Shown here piece by piece: positions 54,849-63,160 of a stretch of DNA of 64,000 nucleotides. A program made the position numbers and the translations under genes. Each line of letters begins with the position of its first letter. Positions within the stretch are counted from its first letter, which is position 1. The notes beneath the pieces are model-generated. The model searched no databases. It saw nothing but the letters and a program-made list of their open reading frames with translations, and was not told where the DNA came from. Origin of the DNA: Candidatus Kapaibacterium sp. (GTDB lineage: Bacteria > Bacteroidota > Ignavibacteria > Kapaibacteriales > UBA2268); the NCBI GenBank assembly GCA_026390695.1, contig JAPLFL010000031.1, positions 1 through 64,000 on the forward strand, given 5' to 3'.

Positions 54849-56168
54849 TTATTCTAAAATTTTCTTTATGAGATTCAGTGAATCATCAAAGTTCATTGCT
54901 TCATCAATTTTTTGTTTTAAATAAAGGTTAATTTTATCCATTAAATTAATGGCCATGTCAATTTTCGGATTTGTCCCCTTTTGATACGCACCAACACTGA
55001 TTAAATCTTCAGCACCGCGATAAACAGCTAATAATTCCTTAATCTTTTGAGCTGTCGTATAGTGATCGGGTGAAATAATATCATTCATTACTCTACTAAC
55101 TGATTCAAGTATGTCAATAGCTGGATAATGGCCCATTGTAGCCAGTTTACGTGTTAGAACTATATGTCCGTCTAATATACCGCGAGCTGCATCTGCAATC
55201 GGCTCATTCATGTCATCACCTTCAACAAGAACAGTATAAAGACCTGTAATAGAGCCTAATTCGGAAGTTCCTGCCCTCTCCATCGTTTTCTGCAAGAGGC
55301 TAAAAACACTCGGTGTGTAACCTTTAGTAGTGGGTGGTTCACCGATCGTTAATCCAACTTCACGCTGTGCCATTGCAAGTCTGGTAGCAGAATCCATCAT
55401 AAACATTACATCAAGTCCTTTATCACGGAAGAACTCTGCAATCGAAGTTGCTACTAAAGCAGCTTTAACCCTTACCAGAGGCGGCGAATCACTTGTTGCG
55501 ACGATTATTATCGAACGTTTCAACCCTTCCGCACCCAGGTCTTTCTCAATAAATTCTTTAACCTCCCTGCCACGTTCACCTATTAAAGCAATTATATTAA
55601 TATCAGCCGATGTATTGCGGGCAATCATTCCAAGCAGGGTTGATTTACCAACGCCAGAACCTGCAAAAATACCAACTCTTTGTCCTTTTCCTAAGGAAAG
55701 TAATGAATCAATGGCTCTAATTCCAGTTGTAACAGGTTTCTTGATTCTCATCCTGTCAAGCGGATTCGGAGCCTGACTATAAATCGAACGCTGGTATTCA
55801 ACTCTTATACTGCTTTTATGATCAATCGGTTCTCCCAGACCATTTAATATCCTGCCCAAAAGTGAATCTCCAACTCCAATAGTCAAATGTTTATCAAGAG
55901 CAACTATCTCCATACCCGGAGCTATATCCGTCATCTCTCCCAAAACCATCGACAGAATTCTATTATCACGAAAACCGACAATTTCAGATTTACTTACTTC
56001 TACACCTGCTTTAGTACGAATTGAACAAATCTCACCTATCGGGGCTTTAGGTCCATCACTTTCTATGACCAAACCAATAAGCTGAGTGATTCTACCGCTA
56101 ATTCTATAAGGATTTGAAGCCAGAACAGCAGGTTTAATTTTTCGTCGTATAAGCTGTGTAGTTATCAA
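54849..56168 (-). CDS. fliI: Flagellum-specific ATPase FliI
   Basis: 439 residues. Hexameric ATPase of the flagellar type III export system, related to F1-beta. Walker A GIFAGSGVGKSTLLGMIARN, Walker B region DVMFMMDSATRLAMAQREVG, and the segment EPPTTKGYTPSVFSLLQKTM are clear; the catalytic glutamate follows in GERGREVKEF. It starts 17 bases after fliH. Confidence 0.97.
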   Translation of the reverse strand: MITTQLIRRKIKPAVLASNPYRISGRITQLIGLVIESDGPKAPIGEICSIRTKAGVEVSKSEIVGFRDNRILSMVLGEMTDIAPGMEIVALDKHLTIGVGDSLLGRILNGLGEPIDHKSSIRVEYQRSIYSQAPNPLDRMRIKKPVTTGIRAIDSLLSLGKGQRVGIFAGSGVGKSTLLGMIARNTSADINIIALIGERGREVKEFIEKDLGAEGLKRSIIIVATSDSPPLVRVKAALVATSIAEFFRDKGLDVMFMMDSATRLAMAQREVGLTIGEPPTTKGYTPSVFSLLQKTMERAGTSELGSITGLYTVLVEGDDMNEPIADAARGILDGHIVLTRKLATMGHYPAIDILESVSRVMNDIISPDHYTTAQKIKELLAVYRGAEDLISVGAYQKGTNPKIDMAINLMDKINLYLKQKIDEAMNFDDSLNLIKKILE

Positions 56169-56185
56169 TTGTTAATGTTTAATGA

Positions 56186-57055
56186 TTAATTACCGCTGAA
56201 GTTTATTTCATCCTGAACCGATGGTAAGGCTAAAGAATGGTTAATAGAATATTTTATTTGGTTTAATTGTGTTTGTAAACGAGCATCAATAGATCCGGCT
56301 GATGTTTCGATCACACAATCGTTCTTTTCCAGTGAAACGTCCCCTGAAATAACTATTTGATCAGCCTTGTCAATTTCAGGAACCAGAGCAGCCCTTGCAT
56401 CAAATAAAATTTTAACATTATCGGGATGAACACGAATTTTAAAAATAATATCGTTATTCAAAGTTGAAATTGCTTTTTTAGCTTGATTAACAATTTCCAA
56501 AGAATTTTCGTGCATTTCATGACCTAAAATATGTTCAGCAACGATAATAGCAAGCTCTCCAAGTGATTCTTCAAAATTTCTAAGAGATTCCCGATAACTT
56601 TTTTGCAATTTTTCAGAAATACTGTCAAAATTAATAATATTAGTATGGAATGCCTCCAATTCCTGATTGAAAGACCCTATCATGGCTTCTTTTCCATCTT
56701 TAAATCCAAGATCATAAGCATTTTGAACTTCGGCTTGAACAATAGATAATGGTAATGACTCTTCAGGAATTTTCTTTAAAGATATTTCTATTGGTTTATC
56801 AACATTAGAAATTGTAAATTCCTCAGTGAAGAGAACTCTTTTCTCAATCTTAGCAGCTTCAGCAGCAGCACGCTCTTCCTCTTGCAAACGTTCATACTCT
56901 TCTCGAATTTTAACTTGCTCTTCGTTAAATTTTTGAATTTGAATTCTCTCCTCAGCCAAACGACGCTTCATTACCTCAGTTTGGATAAGATCCTTTGAGC
57001 GAATTATTCTGACAGTATTAACAATTTTTGGTATTTTAACCTGAATTTGAGCCAC
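56186..57055 (-). CDS. fliH: Flagellar assembly protein FliH
   Basis: 289 residues. A long charged N-terminal region and coiled coil (about 20-80, EERIQIQKFNEEQVKIREEY) precede the conserved part (VQNAYDLGFKDGKEAMIGSF, LGELAIIVAEHILGHEMHEN) and a V-type ATPase E-subunit-like C-terminal domain (RVHPDNVKILFDARAALVPE, SLEKNDCVIETSAGSIDARL). FliH is the peripheral stalk regulating FliI. 18 bases after fliG. Confidence 0.92.
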   Translation of the reverse strand: MAQIQVKIPKIVNTVRIIRSKDLIQTEVMKRRLAEERIQIQKFNEEQVKIREEYERLQEEERAAAEAAKIEKRVLFTEEFTISNVDKPIEISLKKIPEESLPLSIVQAEVQNAYDLGFKDGKEAMIGSFNQELEAFHTNIINFDSISEKLQKSYRESLRNFEESLGELAIIVAEHILGHEMHENSLEIVNQAKKAISTLNNDIIFKIRVHPDNVKILFDARAALVPEIDKADQIVISGDVSLEKNDCVIETSAGSIDARLQTQLNQIKYSINHSLALPSVQDEINFSGN

Positions 57056-57073
57056 TTCTGCGATTTTCTAATA

Positions 57074-58099
57074 TTAAACAAATATATCTTCTTTACCACG
57101 TCCACCGACGACAATTTCTTCCTGATCTTCAAGTTTCTTAATAATATCAACAATACGTAACTGAGCAGCTTCCACTTCCTTAAGTTTAACGGGCCCCATA
57201 AATTCTAATTCTTCTTTTACAACTGCAGCAGCACGTTCTGACATATTTCTAAATATTTTTGTACGAATTTTTTCATCCGACACTTTAAGAGCCAGAGCCA
57301 AATCTCGTTTGTCAACATCGCGGAGAATACGCTGAACGCCCTTGTCATCGACCTGAACAATATCGTCAAACAAGAACATCATTCTCTTAATATCAATCGC
57401 TAATTGAGGATCTTTATCTTCAATAGATTCCAATAAGAATTTAGCAACAGCATTATTACTTTTATTCAAAATCGACGCTACAAGCTGTGCTCCACCGGCT
57501 GAGGCAAGATTTTGAGATAAAGTAGCTTCGGCAATCTGATCTACCACATGTTCAATTTGAGTAACAAGCTCAGGAGAGACTTTCCCTGTTTTAGCAATTC
57601 TGATAATAGTTTCGCCCCGGAGTTCTTCTGAAAATTCATTTAAAACTTCAGCAGTAAGATCAGCAGGCAAATGAGAAAGAATGAGCGCAATTGTCTGTGG
57701 ATGTTCCTTTGATAAAAAATTTGCAAGTTGTGCCGGATCTGCTTTTTTCAAAATACTAAAGCCACGTACTGTGGTCAATACTCTAACTTTTTCAATAATA
57801 TCGCGTGCTTTTTCAAGACCATAAGTTTTTTCAAGAAGCACTTGGGCATATTCAAGACCACCTTCAATCATATAAGACTGAGCGGTCATCATTTGATAAA
57901 ACTCTTCAATGACGTCTTCAACCACGTTCGGATGAATATCCCTTAAATTAGTTATTTCAACCGCAATCTGCTCTACTTCCTTCATATCAAGTTCTTTAAA
58001 AACTTTTGCAGATGTTTCTACATCCATTGACATGAGGAGTACGGCAGCTTTTTGTTTACCGGTTAGCGATTTTACACTTATAGAGGTTTCTTGTTTCAT
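57074..58099 (-). CDS. fliG: Flagellar motor switch protein FliG
   Basis: 341 residues, standard. Rotor component that transmits torque from the stator. N-terminal FliF-binding domain (SLTGKQKAAVLLMSMDVETS), middle domain (EHPQTIALILSHLPADLTAE, the EHPQTIA motif) and C-terminal torque helix (FDDIVQVDDKGVQRILRDVD, with the charged residues). 67 bases after fliF. Confidence 0.97.
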   Translation of the reverse strand: MKQETSISVKSLTGKQKAAVLLMSMDVETSAKVFKELDMKEVEQIAVEITNLRDIHPNVVEDVIEEFYQMMTAQSYMIEGGLEYAQVLLEKTYGLEKARDIIEKVRVLTTVRGFSILKKADPAQLANFLSKEHPQTIALILSHLPADLTAEVLNEFSEELRGETIIRIAKTGKVSPELVTQIEHVVDQIAEATLSQNLASAGGAQLVASILNKSNNAVAKFLLESIEDKDPQLAIDIKRMMFLFDDIVQVDDKGVQRILRDVDKRDLALALKVSDEKIRTKIFRNMSERAAAVVKEELEFMGPVKLKEVEAAQLRIVDIIKKLEDQEEIVVGGRGKEDIFV

Positions 58100-58166
58100 T
58101 TTATCTTTTATTATATATCAAATAATTAATACGAATAGTCCATTGATTTATTTCATTAATTAATTA

Positions 58167-59915
58167 TTATGGATTATTTTCAATATCCTGAGAGAAAAAC
58201 ATTCTAATCAAACGAACTGAATCCTCGGTATTATTATCCAAATATGAAGCAACTTTATTTTTTATTTCAATTTTAATTAATTTATCTTCGGTCATTTCCT
58301 CGGTTTCAAAATCATCTAATCTGGCACGAGCCTGTTCAGCAAGAGATGCTTTATCGAAACCATCGGTGAATTCGGCTGCTTCTTCGCTTTCCCGCTCTTC
58401 ACGCATACCTTCGAGTAATAATTGTTCTGGTAATTCAGCAGGAAGAAGCATAAGATCATCTTCTCCTAAATCAATTTCTTCTAACTCTTCTTCTACCTCT
58501 TCGTGATCTTCCTCATCAATATGCACGTGCTCAGGAAGTGAGAATGCAAGGCGTAATCTTTCGCGAACCTGCTTTGAGTGAAGAATTCTATAAATCACTA
58601 ATAAAATAATCAATAGAGAAACAACTAAGAAAATTATTTTTTGATATTCATGGTTTTTCCACCAAGGTCCTTGCAATACTTGATCAAAATCTTCTTCGGG
58701 AGTCATAGTATCAAATTCAACATTAATTATAGACACCTGATCATTACGATTCGGATCATATCCGACAGCGTTCTTTATAATTAAGGTTAAGTTATCCATG
58801 TCCTTTTGATCTCGTGGAAGATATTGAACTTCTTTTTTTCCCTCTTTTTCAATTATTTTGTTTTTACCATTGATCAAACCTGCTACCGATAAGCGCTTGA
58901 CATTTCCTACACCCTGAACGATTTTCTCAACTGTTTTTGAAATTTCATAATTTGATATTACATTTGATGATTTTTTATCCATATTGACGGCCGGATAACT
59001 CAAAGAATCAGATGATTTATTATTGTCAACAATATTCTGTTCACTGCGAATAACCTGACGTTCAGGATCAAAATCAGTAATTGTTTTTTCAATTTGTGTA
59101 AAATCAAGTTCGGCATTTACGCGAACCTCGCTATTGCCCTGCCCGATCACACCATCAAGCAGAGATTGAGCTTTTTCTGCAAGATACTGCTCAACTTTCC
59201 GCTGTTGTTCATATTGTGCATTCGTTAAACCGGCAACAGTTTTAGTATCAAGGGCAGGTTCATTAATAATTTTACCACGCTGATCGACAATTGTCACAGC
59301 ATCGGGCTTCAATCCCTCTACACTGCTTGCAACAAGATGCTGAATTCCCTCAATACTTATTTTATTTAAACTCTTACCATTCTTTAATTTTAACGAAACA
59401 GATGCAGTCGGTTCTTTCTGATCTTTATCAAAAAGCGCCTTTTCAGGAAGAACTATATGGACACGTACTTTTTTAATTTCCTCCAATGCACCAATTGTCC
59501 GAGCAAGCTCACCTTCCAGCGCACGTTTATAATTTAATTTTTGAACAAATTCGCTCATACCCAGGTTGGTTTTATCGAAAATATCATAGCCTGCCACTGA
59601 TGTCTGAGGAAGTCCTTCGGCTGCTAATGCCAATCTTGTATCAGCAACAATCTTTTTATCTACAAGAATTGTGTTTCCATTATCTTTTAACTCATATTTT
59701 ATCAGTTTTTCTTTTAATTTATTTATAATCTGACCGGCATCATTCTCATCAAGAGAAGTAAAAAGAGTTCCCATTTCAACATCTTTGCCGGATGATAATA
59801 AAGTAATCAATCCACCGATTACCAAAATTAATACTGAACCAATTACAATTTTCTGCCAAAGCACGAGTTTATTGTAAAATTGTTTAACTTGAGATATTAC
59901 TTGAGATTCAGCCAT
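58167..59915 (-). CDS. fliF: Flagellar M-ring protein FliF
   Basis: 582 residues. Builds the MS ring. A TM helix near 18-40 (IVIGSVLILVIGGLITLLSS), ring-building motif domains (KIKKVRVHIVLPEKALF, SVSLKLKNGKSL, VEGLKPDAVTIVDQRGKI), a periplasmic loop, a second TM helix near 418-440 (IIFLVVSLLIILLVIYRILH) and an acidic cytoplasmic tail ending in the FliG-binding segment (SYLDNNTEDSVRLIRMFFSQ). The tail is unusually Glu-rich (EEDHEEVEEELEEIDLGEDD). Confidence 0.96.
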   Translation of the reverse strand: MAESQVISQVKQFYNKLVLWQKIVIGSVLILVIGGLITLLSSGKDVEMGTLFTSLDENDAGQIINKLKEKLIKYELKDNGNTILVDKKIVADTRLALAAEGLPQTSVAGYDIFDKTNLGMSEFVQKLNYKRALEGELARTIGALEEIKKVRVHIVLPEKALFDKDQKEPTASVSLKLKNGKSLNKISIEGIQHLVASSVEGLKPDAVTIVDQRGKIINEPALDTKTVAGLTNAQYEQQRKVEQYLAEKAQSLLDGVIGQGNSEVRVNAELDFTQIEKTITDFDPERQVIRSEQNIVDNNKSSDSLSYPAVNMDKKSSNVISNYEISKTVEKIVQGVGNVKRLSVAGLINGKNKIIEKEGKKEVQYLPRDQKDMDNLTLIIKNAVGYDPNRNDQVSIINVEFDTMTPEEDFDQVLQGPWWKNHEYQKIIFLVVSLLIILLVIYRILHSKQVRERLRLAFSLPEHVHIDEEDHEEVEEELEEIDLGEDDLMLLPAELPEQLLLEGMREERESEEAAEFTDGFDKASLAEQARARLDDFETEEMTEDKLIKIEIKNKVASYLDNNTEDSVRLIRMFFSQDIENNP

Positions 59916-60050
59916 TATTTATTTCTTCTATGTAAATTTCTATAATTTTATATTCATTCAGGAAAATCCAACTCATATATTTTAGAATTACCATTTCACA
60001 CATCCTTTGAAAAAGGAGTTAACGGGATTTTCATTTTACAATTTCCTCAC

Positions 60051-60359
60051 TTATACCTGCAATCTATTCACTTCATGATAAAGGTCTAAGCCCTTATTTC
60101 TCAATTCCATAAGAAGCTGAAAACTTGTTTTGGCTTTTTCAGCAGTAATCATAACGTCATGTATATCAACGGGTTCGCCCTTGATCATTTTCTCATTTTG
60201 ATCAGCCGAATCACGTTGTAGAGAGTTAACATCATGGATAAACTCTTTCAAAGTATCTGTAAATGACTCTGATTTTGCTGAAGAAATGCCATTATTCTGC
60301 ATTTTTTGTTCAACAAGCGGTAGATATTTTTTACCAAGTTCAATATCGTTCGTTACCAT
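60051..60359 (-). CDS. fliE: Flagellar hook-basal body protein FliE
   Basis: 102 residues. The MS ring-rod junction protein. ESFTDTLKEFIHDVNSLQRD, the central ..D.HDVMITAEKAKTSFQLLM and the ending ELRNKGLDLYHEVNRLQV match FliE closely. It is 135 bases before fliF; upstream lies the heptad repeat region. Confidence 0.93.
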   Translation of the reverse strand: MVTNDIELGKKYLPLVEQKMQNNGISSAKSESFTDTLKEFIHDVNSLQRDSADQNEKMIKGEPVDIHDVMITAEKAKTSFQLLMELRNKGLDLYHEVNRLQV

Positions 60360-60588
60360 ATTCCTCTTTCAGTAAGTTTTTTATTATGAGTTATGAGTTA
60401 TAAACAATTCTGCATTTTTCATTCTGCATTCTACATTCTACATTTTTCATTTTTCATTCTGCATTCTACATTTTTCATTCTACATTTTTCATTTTACATT
60501 TTTCATTCTACATTTTTTAAAAAGTTCAATATTAACCACCTGCCCAATATTATCAACCAATTCTTCACCATTAACCATTCACCATTAT
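60360..60588. other. Low-complexity gap between fliE and the 96-residue gene
   Basis: 229 bases with no gene. It begins with a TTATGAGTTATGAGTTATAA word (60383-60402), contains fifteen tandem heptads (60413-60517) and ends in short AT-rich words. The plus-strand open frame here (FILHSTFFIL-type) is a translation of the heptads. Confidence 0.75.
60413..60517. repeat. Heptanucleotide tandem repeat, 15 units
   Basis: 105 bases exactly divide into 15 consecutive heptads of the form CATTYTD: CATTTTT (seven), CATTCTA (five), CATTCTG (two), CATTTTA (one), in irregular order. The period of 7 is not a multiple of 3 and it lies in the flagellar operon upstream of fliE. Confidence 0.9.
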
Positions 60589-60879
60589 CTAAGCTAAGCC
60601 ATCGACAAACATTCCCTTCGAAAAACTTGTGGTTTGTAATTTCCCGTTCCGGTTAAATACAACATGCCTTGAGAGCTGGGCAGAGCTGTCCGGGAACATA
60701 TTCATAAAGAATGCCCGCTCTTTTTTAGTAATTATTTTATTCGGATTAGCTAAGGTTTTCTCCGTCCTACTAATCGTTTTAAAGTCAAGTCCACTGGAAT
60801 CAATTCTTTGCTTTGGAATTGAATCGCCGTTATGCAGCGGATAAGTATCCGTATTAAAATCGTAACCCTGAATTCTCAT
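60589..60879 (-). CDS. Unknown 96-residue protein in the flagellar operon
   Basis: I do not recognise the family. The N-terminal half is polar (DFNTDTYPLHNGDSIPKQRI). The C-terminal half, TKKERAFFMNMFPDSSAQLS then RHVVFNRNGKL...SKGMFVDGLA, looks like a compact conserved domain. No signal peptide or membrane helix. It sits between flgC and fliE, a position usually empty, which suggests a role in rod or basal-body assembly in this lineage. Confidence 0.65.
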   Translation of the reverse strand: MRIQGYDFNTDTYPLHNGDSIPKQRIDSSGLDFKTISRTEKTLANPNKIITKKERAFFMNMFPDSSAQLSRHVVFNRNGKLQTTSFSKGMFVDGLA

Positions 60880-60995
60880 ACTCTACCATACATTAATTAG
60901 CAATCAGCCAACACATTTTCCCCCTCCGCGTTTCCTTTTCTTCCTCTTTTGCCAGTAGATACAATTCAGTAAATCAGCATTTAAGCAGATTTAAT

Positions 60996-61481
60996 CTATA
61001 TTTCAAGCGAATCCCGCGCTATGTTCTTCGCAGAATCGACGACAGATGTATTTGCCTCGAAAGCCCTTTGAGCTGCAATCATCTCGACCATTTCGGTGAC
61101 TATATTTATATTTGGCATAGAAACATATCCACTTTCATCGGCATCGGGATGAGAAGGATCGTAAACGAGCCTCGGAGGCGATGCATCAGTTGTAGTAGCT
61201 ACTTTCAAAACTCTATAATCCGGCGGATAAGTTCCCGGATGAGCCGTAGGAGCATGATCGTTAGTCGTTCGTGAAAGCGACAACTGACTATCAAGTTCCT
61301 CTTCAAATGGACTTCCGGGAATAGCGCGGGCAATAACCACTTCTCGCTTATATGGCTGCCCATCGATACTTTTGGTTGTGTTCACGTTTGCAATATTTTT
61401 AGCCGTAGCCGAAAGCCGCATTCGTTGTACACTCATTCCCTGCCCGCTTATTGCAAAAGCTGCAAAAACATTTTCCGCCAT
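60996..61481 (-). CDS. flgC: Flagellar basal-body rod protein FlgC
   Basis: 161 residues from the ATG at 61481 (MAENVFAAFAISGQGMSVQR), which aligns with other FlgC starts; an ATG ten codons upstream is possible. Axial-protein signature RMRLSATAKNIANVNTTKSI at the N-terminus and the C-terminal helix VTEMVEMIAAQRAFEANTSV. It follows flgB by 88 bases from this start. Confidence 0.94.
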   Translation of the reverse strand: MAENVFAAFAISGQGMSVQRMRLSATAKNIANVNTTKSIDGQPYKREVVIARAIPGSPFEEELDSQLSLSRTTNDHAPTAHPGTYPPDYRVLKVATTTDASPPRLVYDPSHPDADESGYVSMPNINIVTEMVEMIAAQRAFEANTSVVDSAKNIARDSLEI

Positions 61482-61569
61482 CTGTTCATCCTGAATATTT
61501 AAACATTTCAAAAATAACCCTAATTTAAACCTATGTGAATAGGTACTAATACCTAATCTTTACAAAGAA

Positions 61570-61998
61570 CTACTGGATTGTCCCGCGAATAGCCGAAGCC
61601 ATTCCTGCAAAATAGCGTTTCACAGCCCCGGAAGCAAAACGAAACCGGATTTGATTCTGTGCCATTTCGGACATTTCCTTATCAATATTTACATGTGTTT
61701 CACCGGAAAAATAAATTTCAGGTTTTGGTATTTGTGAATTTTCTATTTCGCCGGTTACGCTGCTTTCGTCGGGTTTACCTATTGGAATGTGCATTTCATC
61801 GTCCTTAGAGCCCGATGCAACCACTTCCTGATCCTGGAAAAATTCTTCAAATTTGACGCGTTCCGGCCTGTAGTGCGGCGATGTGACGTTTGCAATATTT
61901 TTTGAAGTTGTTCTTGTACGCAGTGCATACGCATCCAATGCCCTATTCATTAATGGCAGGTTGGATTTGAACATATATTGTCTAAAAATCATCAGCAT
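61570..61998 (-). CDS. flgB: Flagellar basal-body rod protein FlgB
   Basis: 142 residues from the ATG at 61998, with TTAGG just upstream (a later ATG at 61974 is possible). MNRALDAYALRTRTTSKNIA, then NVTSPHYRPERVKFEEFF, matches FlgB; the C-terminal helix MSEMAQNQIRFRFASGAVKR is typical. First gene of the 14.4 kb operon; a sigma-54-like motif lies 42 bases upstream. Confidence 0.93.
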   Translation of the reverse strand: MLMIFRQYMFKSNLPLMNRALDAYALRTRTTSKNIANVTSPHYRPERVKFEEFFQDQEVVASGSKDDEMHIPIGKPDESSVTGEIENSQIPKPEIYFSGETHVNIDKEMSEMAQNQIRFRFASGAVKRYFAGMASAIRGTIQ

Positions 61999-62039
61999 TA
62001 CCTAAAAAATTAGCACTTCAATATTCACCAAATTGGATA

Positions 62040-62057
62040 TACAAAATAAGTGCCAAT
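62040..62057 (-). promoter_or_regulatory. Sigma-54-like motif upstream of flgB
   Basis: Minus-strand TTGGCACTTATTTTGTA resembles the sigma-54 -24/-12 pattern (TGGCAC-N5-TTGC), with GT in place of the -12 GC. It is 42 nt upstream of flgB. The same general motif lies before the gene at 12723. Confidence 0.3.
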
Positions 62058-62251
62058 TTCTCAGAATGAGGGAAAGCCTTGCCGGAAGCGGGCTATAAAA
62101 TTTCCTAATTATTACGTAACTTTTTACTTATGGTTAATAATCCGCAAAAAATAATTTGTGGCGAGAGTTGGACAATTTGGGATTACGAATTATTTGGAAT
62201 CAACAAAAATTAATATTCACTCAAGTCAGATGTTACCAATGACACTCTTAT

Positions 62252-62292
62252 AAAATCTCCCCTGCCCATCTTTTGCGGGTGAGGGGATTTTT
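62252..62292 (-). terminator. Terminator of the Sia-type operon
   Basis: On the minus strand AAAATCCCCTCACCC pairs (with one internal mismatch region) with GGGCAGGGGAGATTTT around a short loop. It lies right after the stop of the gene at 62296. Confidence 0.75.
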
Positions 62293-62295
62293 ATA

Positions 62296-62772
62296 CTAAT
62301 GATTCTTAGTAAATTGAAATCCTGCCCTTTTAAGCATAAAATGTTCAAATAAATCTTCAATCGGTTTAATGAGAATTGCAATAATTGTTTTAAATATCAA
62401 TCCAATATAAATACTTTGCGCAACAAAATCTATTGATGGCTCAATCACAACTTCTGAAAATAAGAACAATGTTACTACCGCAATATAAGCAACAACCTTA
62501 GCTTTTTTATTAATTTTAGTCAAAGTCAGTTCATCAATCGTTTTTTTTAATTCATCATTTGTCAGATTTAATTTATCATTTGTTTTATCAAGTTTATTTT
62601 GAAGTCGGTCGCTTACTTTTGTAAGCATGATAACCTGATCAAGTAAATCTTGGAAATCTTTTTTGAATTCATGGATAGCAGCGGCTATATCGTCCCTTGA
62701 TAAATTTGTATCTTTTATTAATTCTTCAAATTTAACTAATTTTGCCTGCTCATTTCTGAAAATATTTCCCAT
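62296..62772 (-). CDS. Coiled-coil, two-TM protein; possible SiaC target
   Basis: 158 residues. N-terminal half (about 10-85) is helical with the phrase LDQVIMLTKVSDRLQNKLDK, then TNDKLNLTNDELKKTIDELT. The pattern L..Q...LTK.SDR.Q..L resembles the signalling helix that in Sia systems carries a GGDEF or adenylate-cyclase domain and is bound by SiaC (inference from memory). Here it is followed instead by two membrane helices (about 90-112, VVAYIAVVTLFLFSEVVIEP; about 118-138, IYIGLIFKTIIAILI). No cyclase motif. It starts right at the stop of siaC (62773), so they are translationally coupled. Confidence 0.7.
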   Translation of the reverse strand: MGNIFRNEQAKLVKFEELIKDTNLSRDDIAAAIHEFKKDFQDLLDQVIMLTKVSDRLQNKLDKTNDKLNLTNDELKKTIDELTLTKINKKAKVVAYIAVVTLFLFSEVVIEPSIDFVAQSIYIGLIFKTIIAILIKPIEDLFEHFMLKRAGFQFTKNH

Positions 62773-63153
62773 TTATATCTCAATAAATTTAATGTCCAAA
62801 TTTAGAATTTCCTTAAAATCCTCACCAATTTCTTTAATTTCTTCGTCTCCATCTTCATAGTACCACTCCACTTGAAGTGAATAATCTGTATTATATTCCT
62901 TAACCTCTTTAAATTTTTTAAACAGTTCAAGCAGAAATTTTGATGAACTTGTATTAAAATAATCAAGTTCCATTTTTATTTGTGTAACAGGTAAAGGAAT
63001 TTGAACATAATCGCTGATCCAAGAGATGACTGGTTGGTAAAAATTAAATGTATCTTCGGGTATGGATCTACCCTTTAATTGGCACACTCCGCTTTTACAA
63101 TCAAAATTAATTAGTGGAGTCTTTTTTGAACTTTCAATAAATAAGTTTTCCAT
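62773..63153 (-). CDS. SiaC-family regulatory phosphoprotein (DUF1987)
   Basis: 126 residues, the family length. SiaC is the switch of Sia modules: it is phosphorylated by SiaB and dephosphorylated by SiaA, and only the unphosphorylated form activates the target enzyme (known from Pseudomonas). The family motif DYFNTSSSKFLLELFKKF is intact and contains T68, the residue phosphorylated in the Pseudomonas protein as I recall. Rest: GRSIPEDTFNFYQPVISWIS. It is 7 bases after the phosphatase/kinase gene and abuts the next gene. Confidence 0.9.
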   Translation of the reverse strand: MENLFIESSKKTPLINFDCKSGVCQLKGRSIPEDTFNFYQPVISWISDYVQIPLPVTQIKMELDYFNTSSSKFLLELFKKFKEVKEYNTDYSLQVEWYYEDGDEEIKEIGEDFKEILNLDIKFIEI

Positions 63154-63160
63154 ATTTTCC

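Noticed and set aside
60393-60656. Plus-strand open frame of 87 codons with repeated FILHSTFF
   Set aside because: It is the translation of the heptad repeat and runs antisense into the 96-residue gene.
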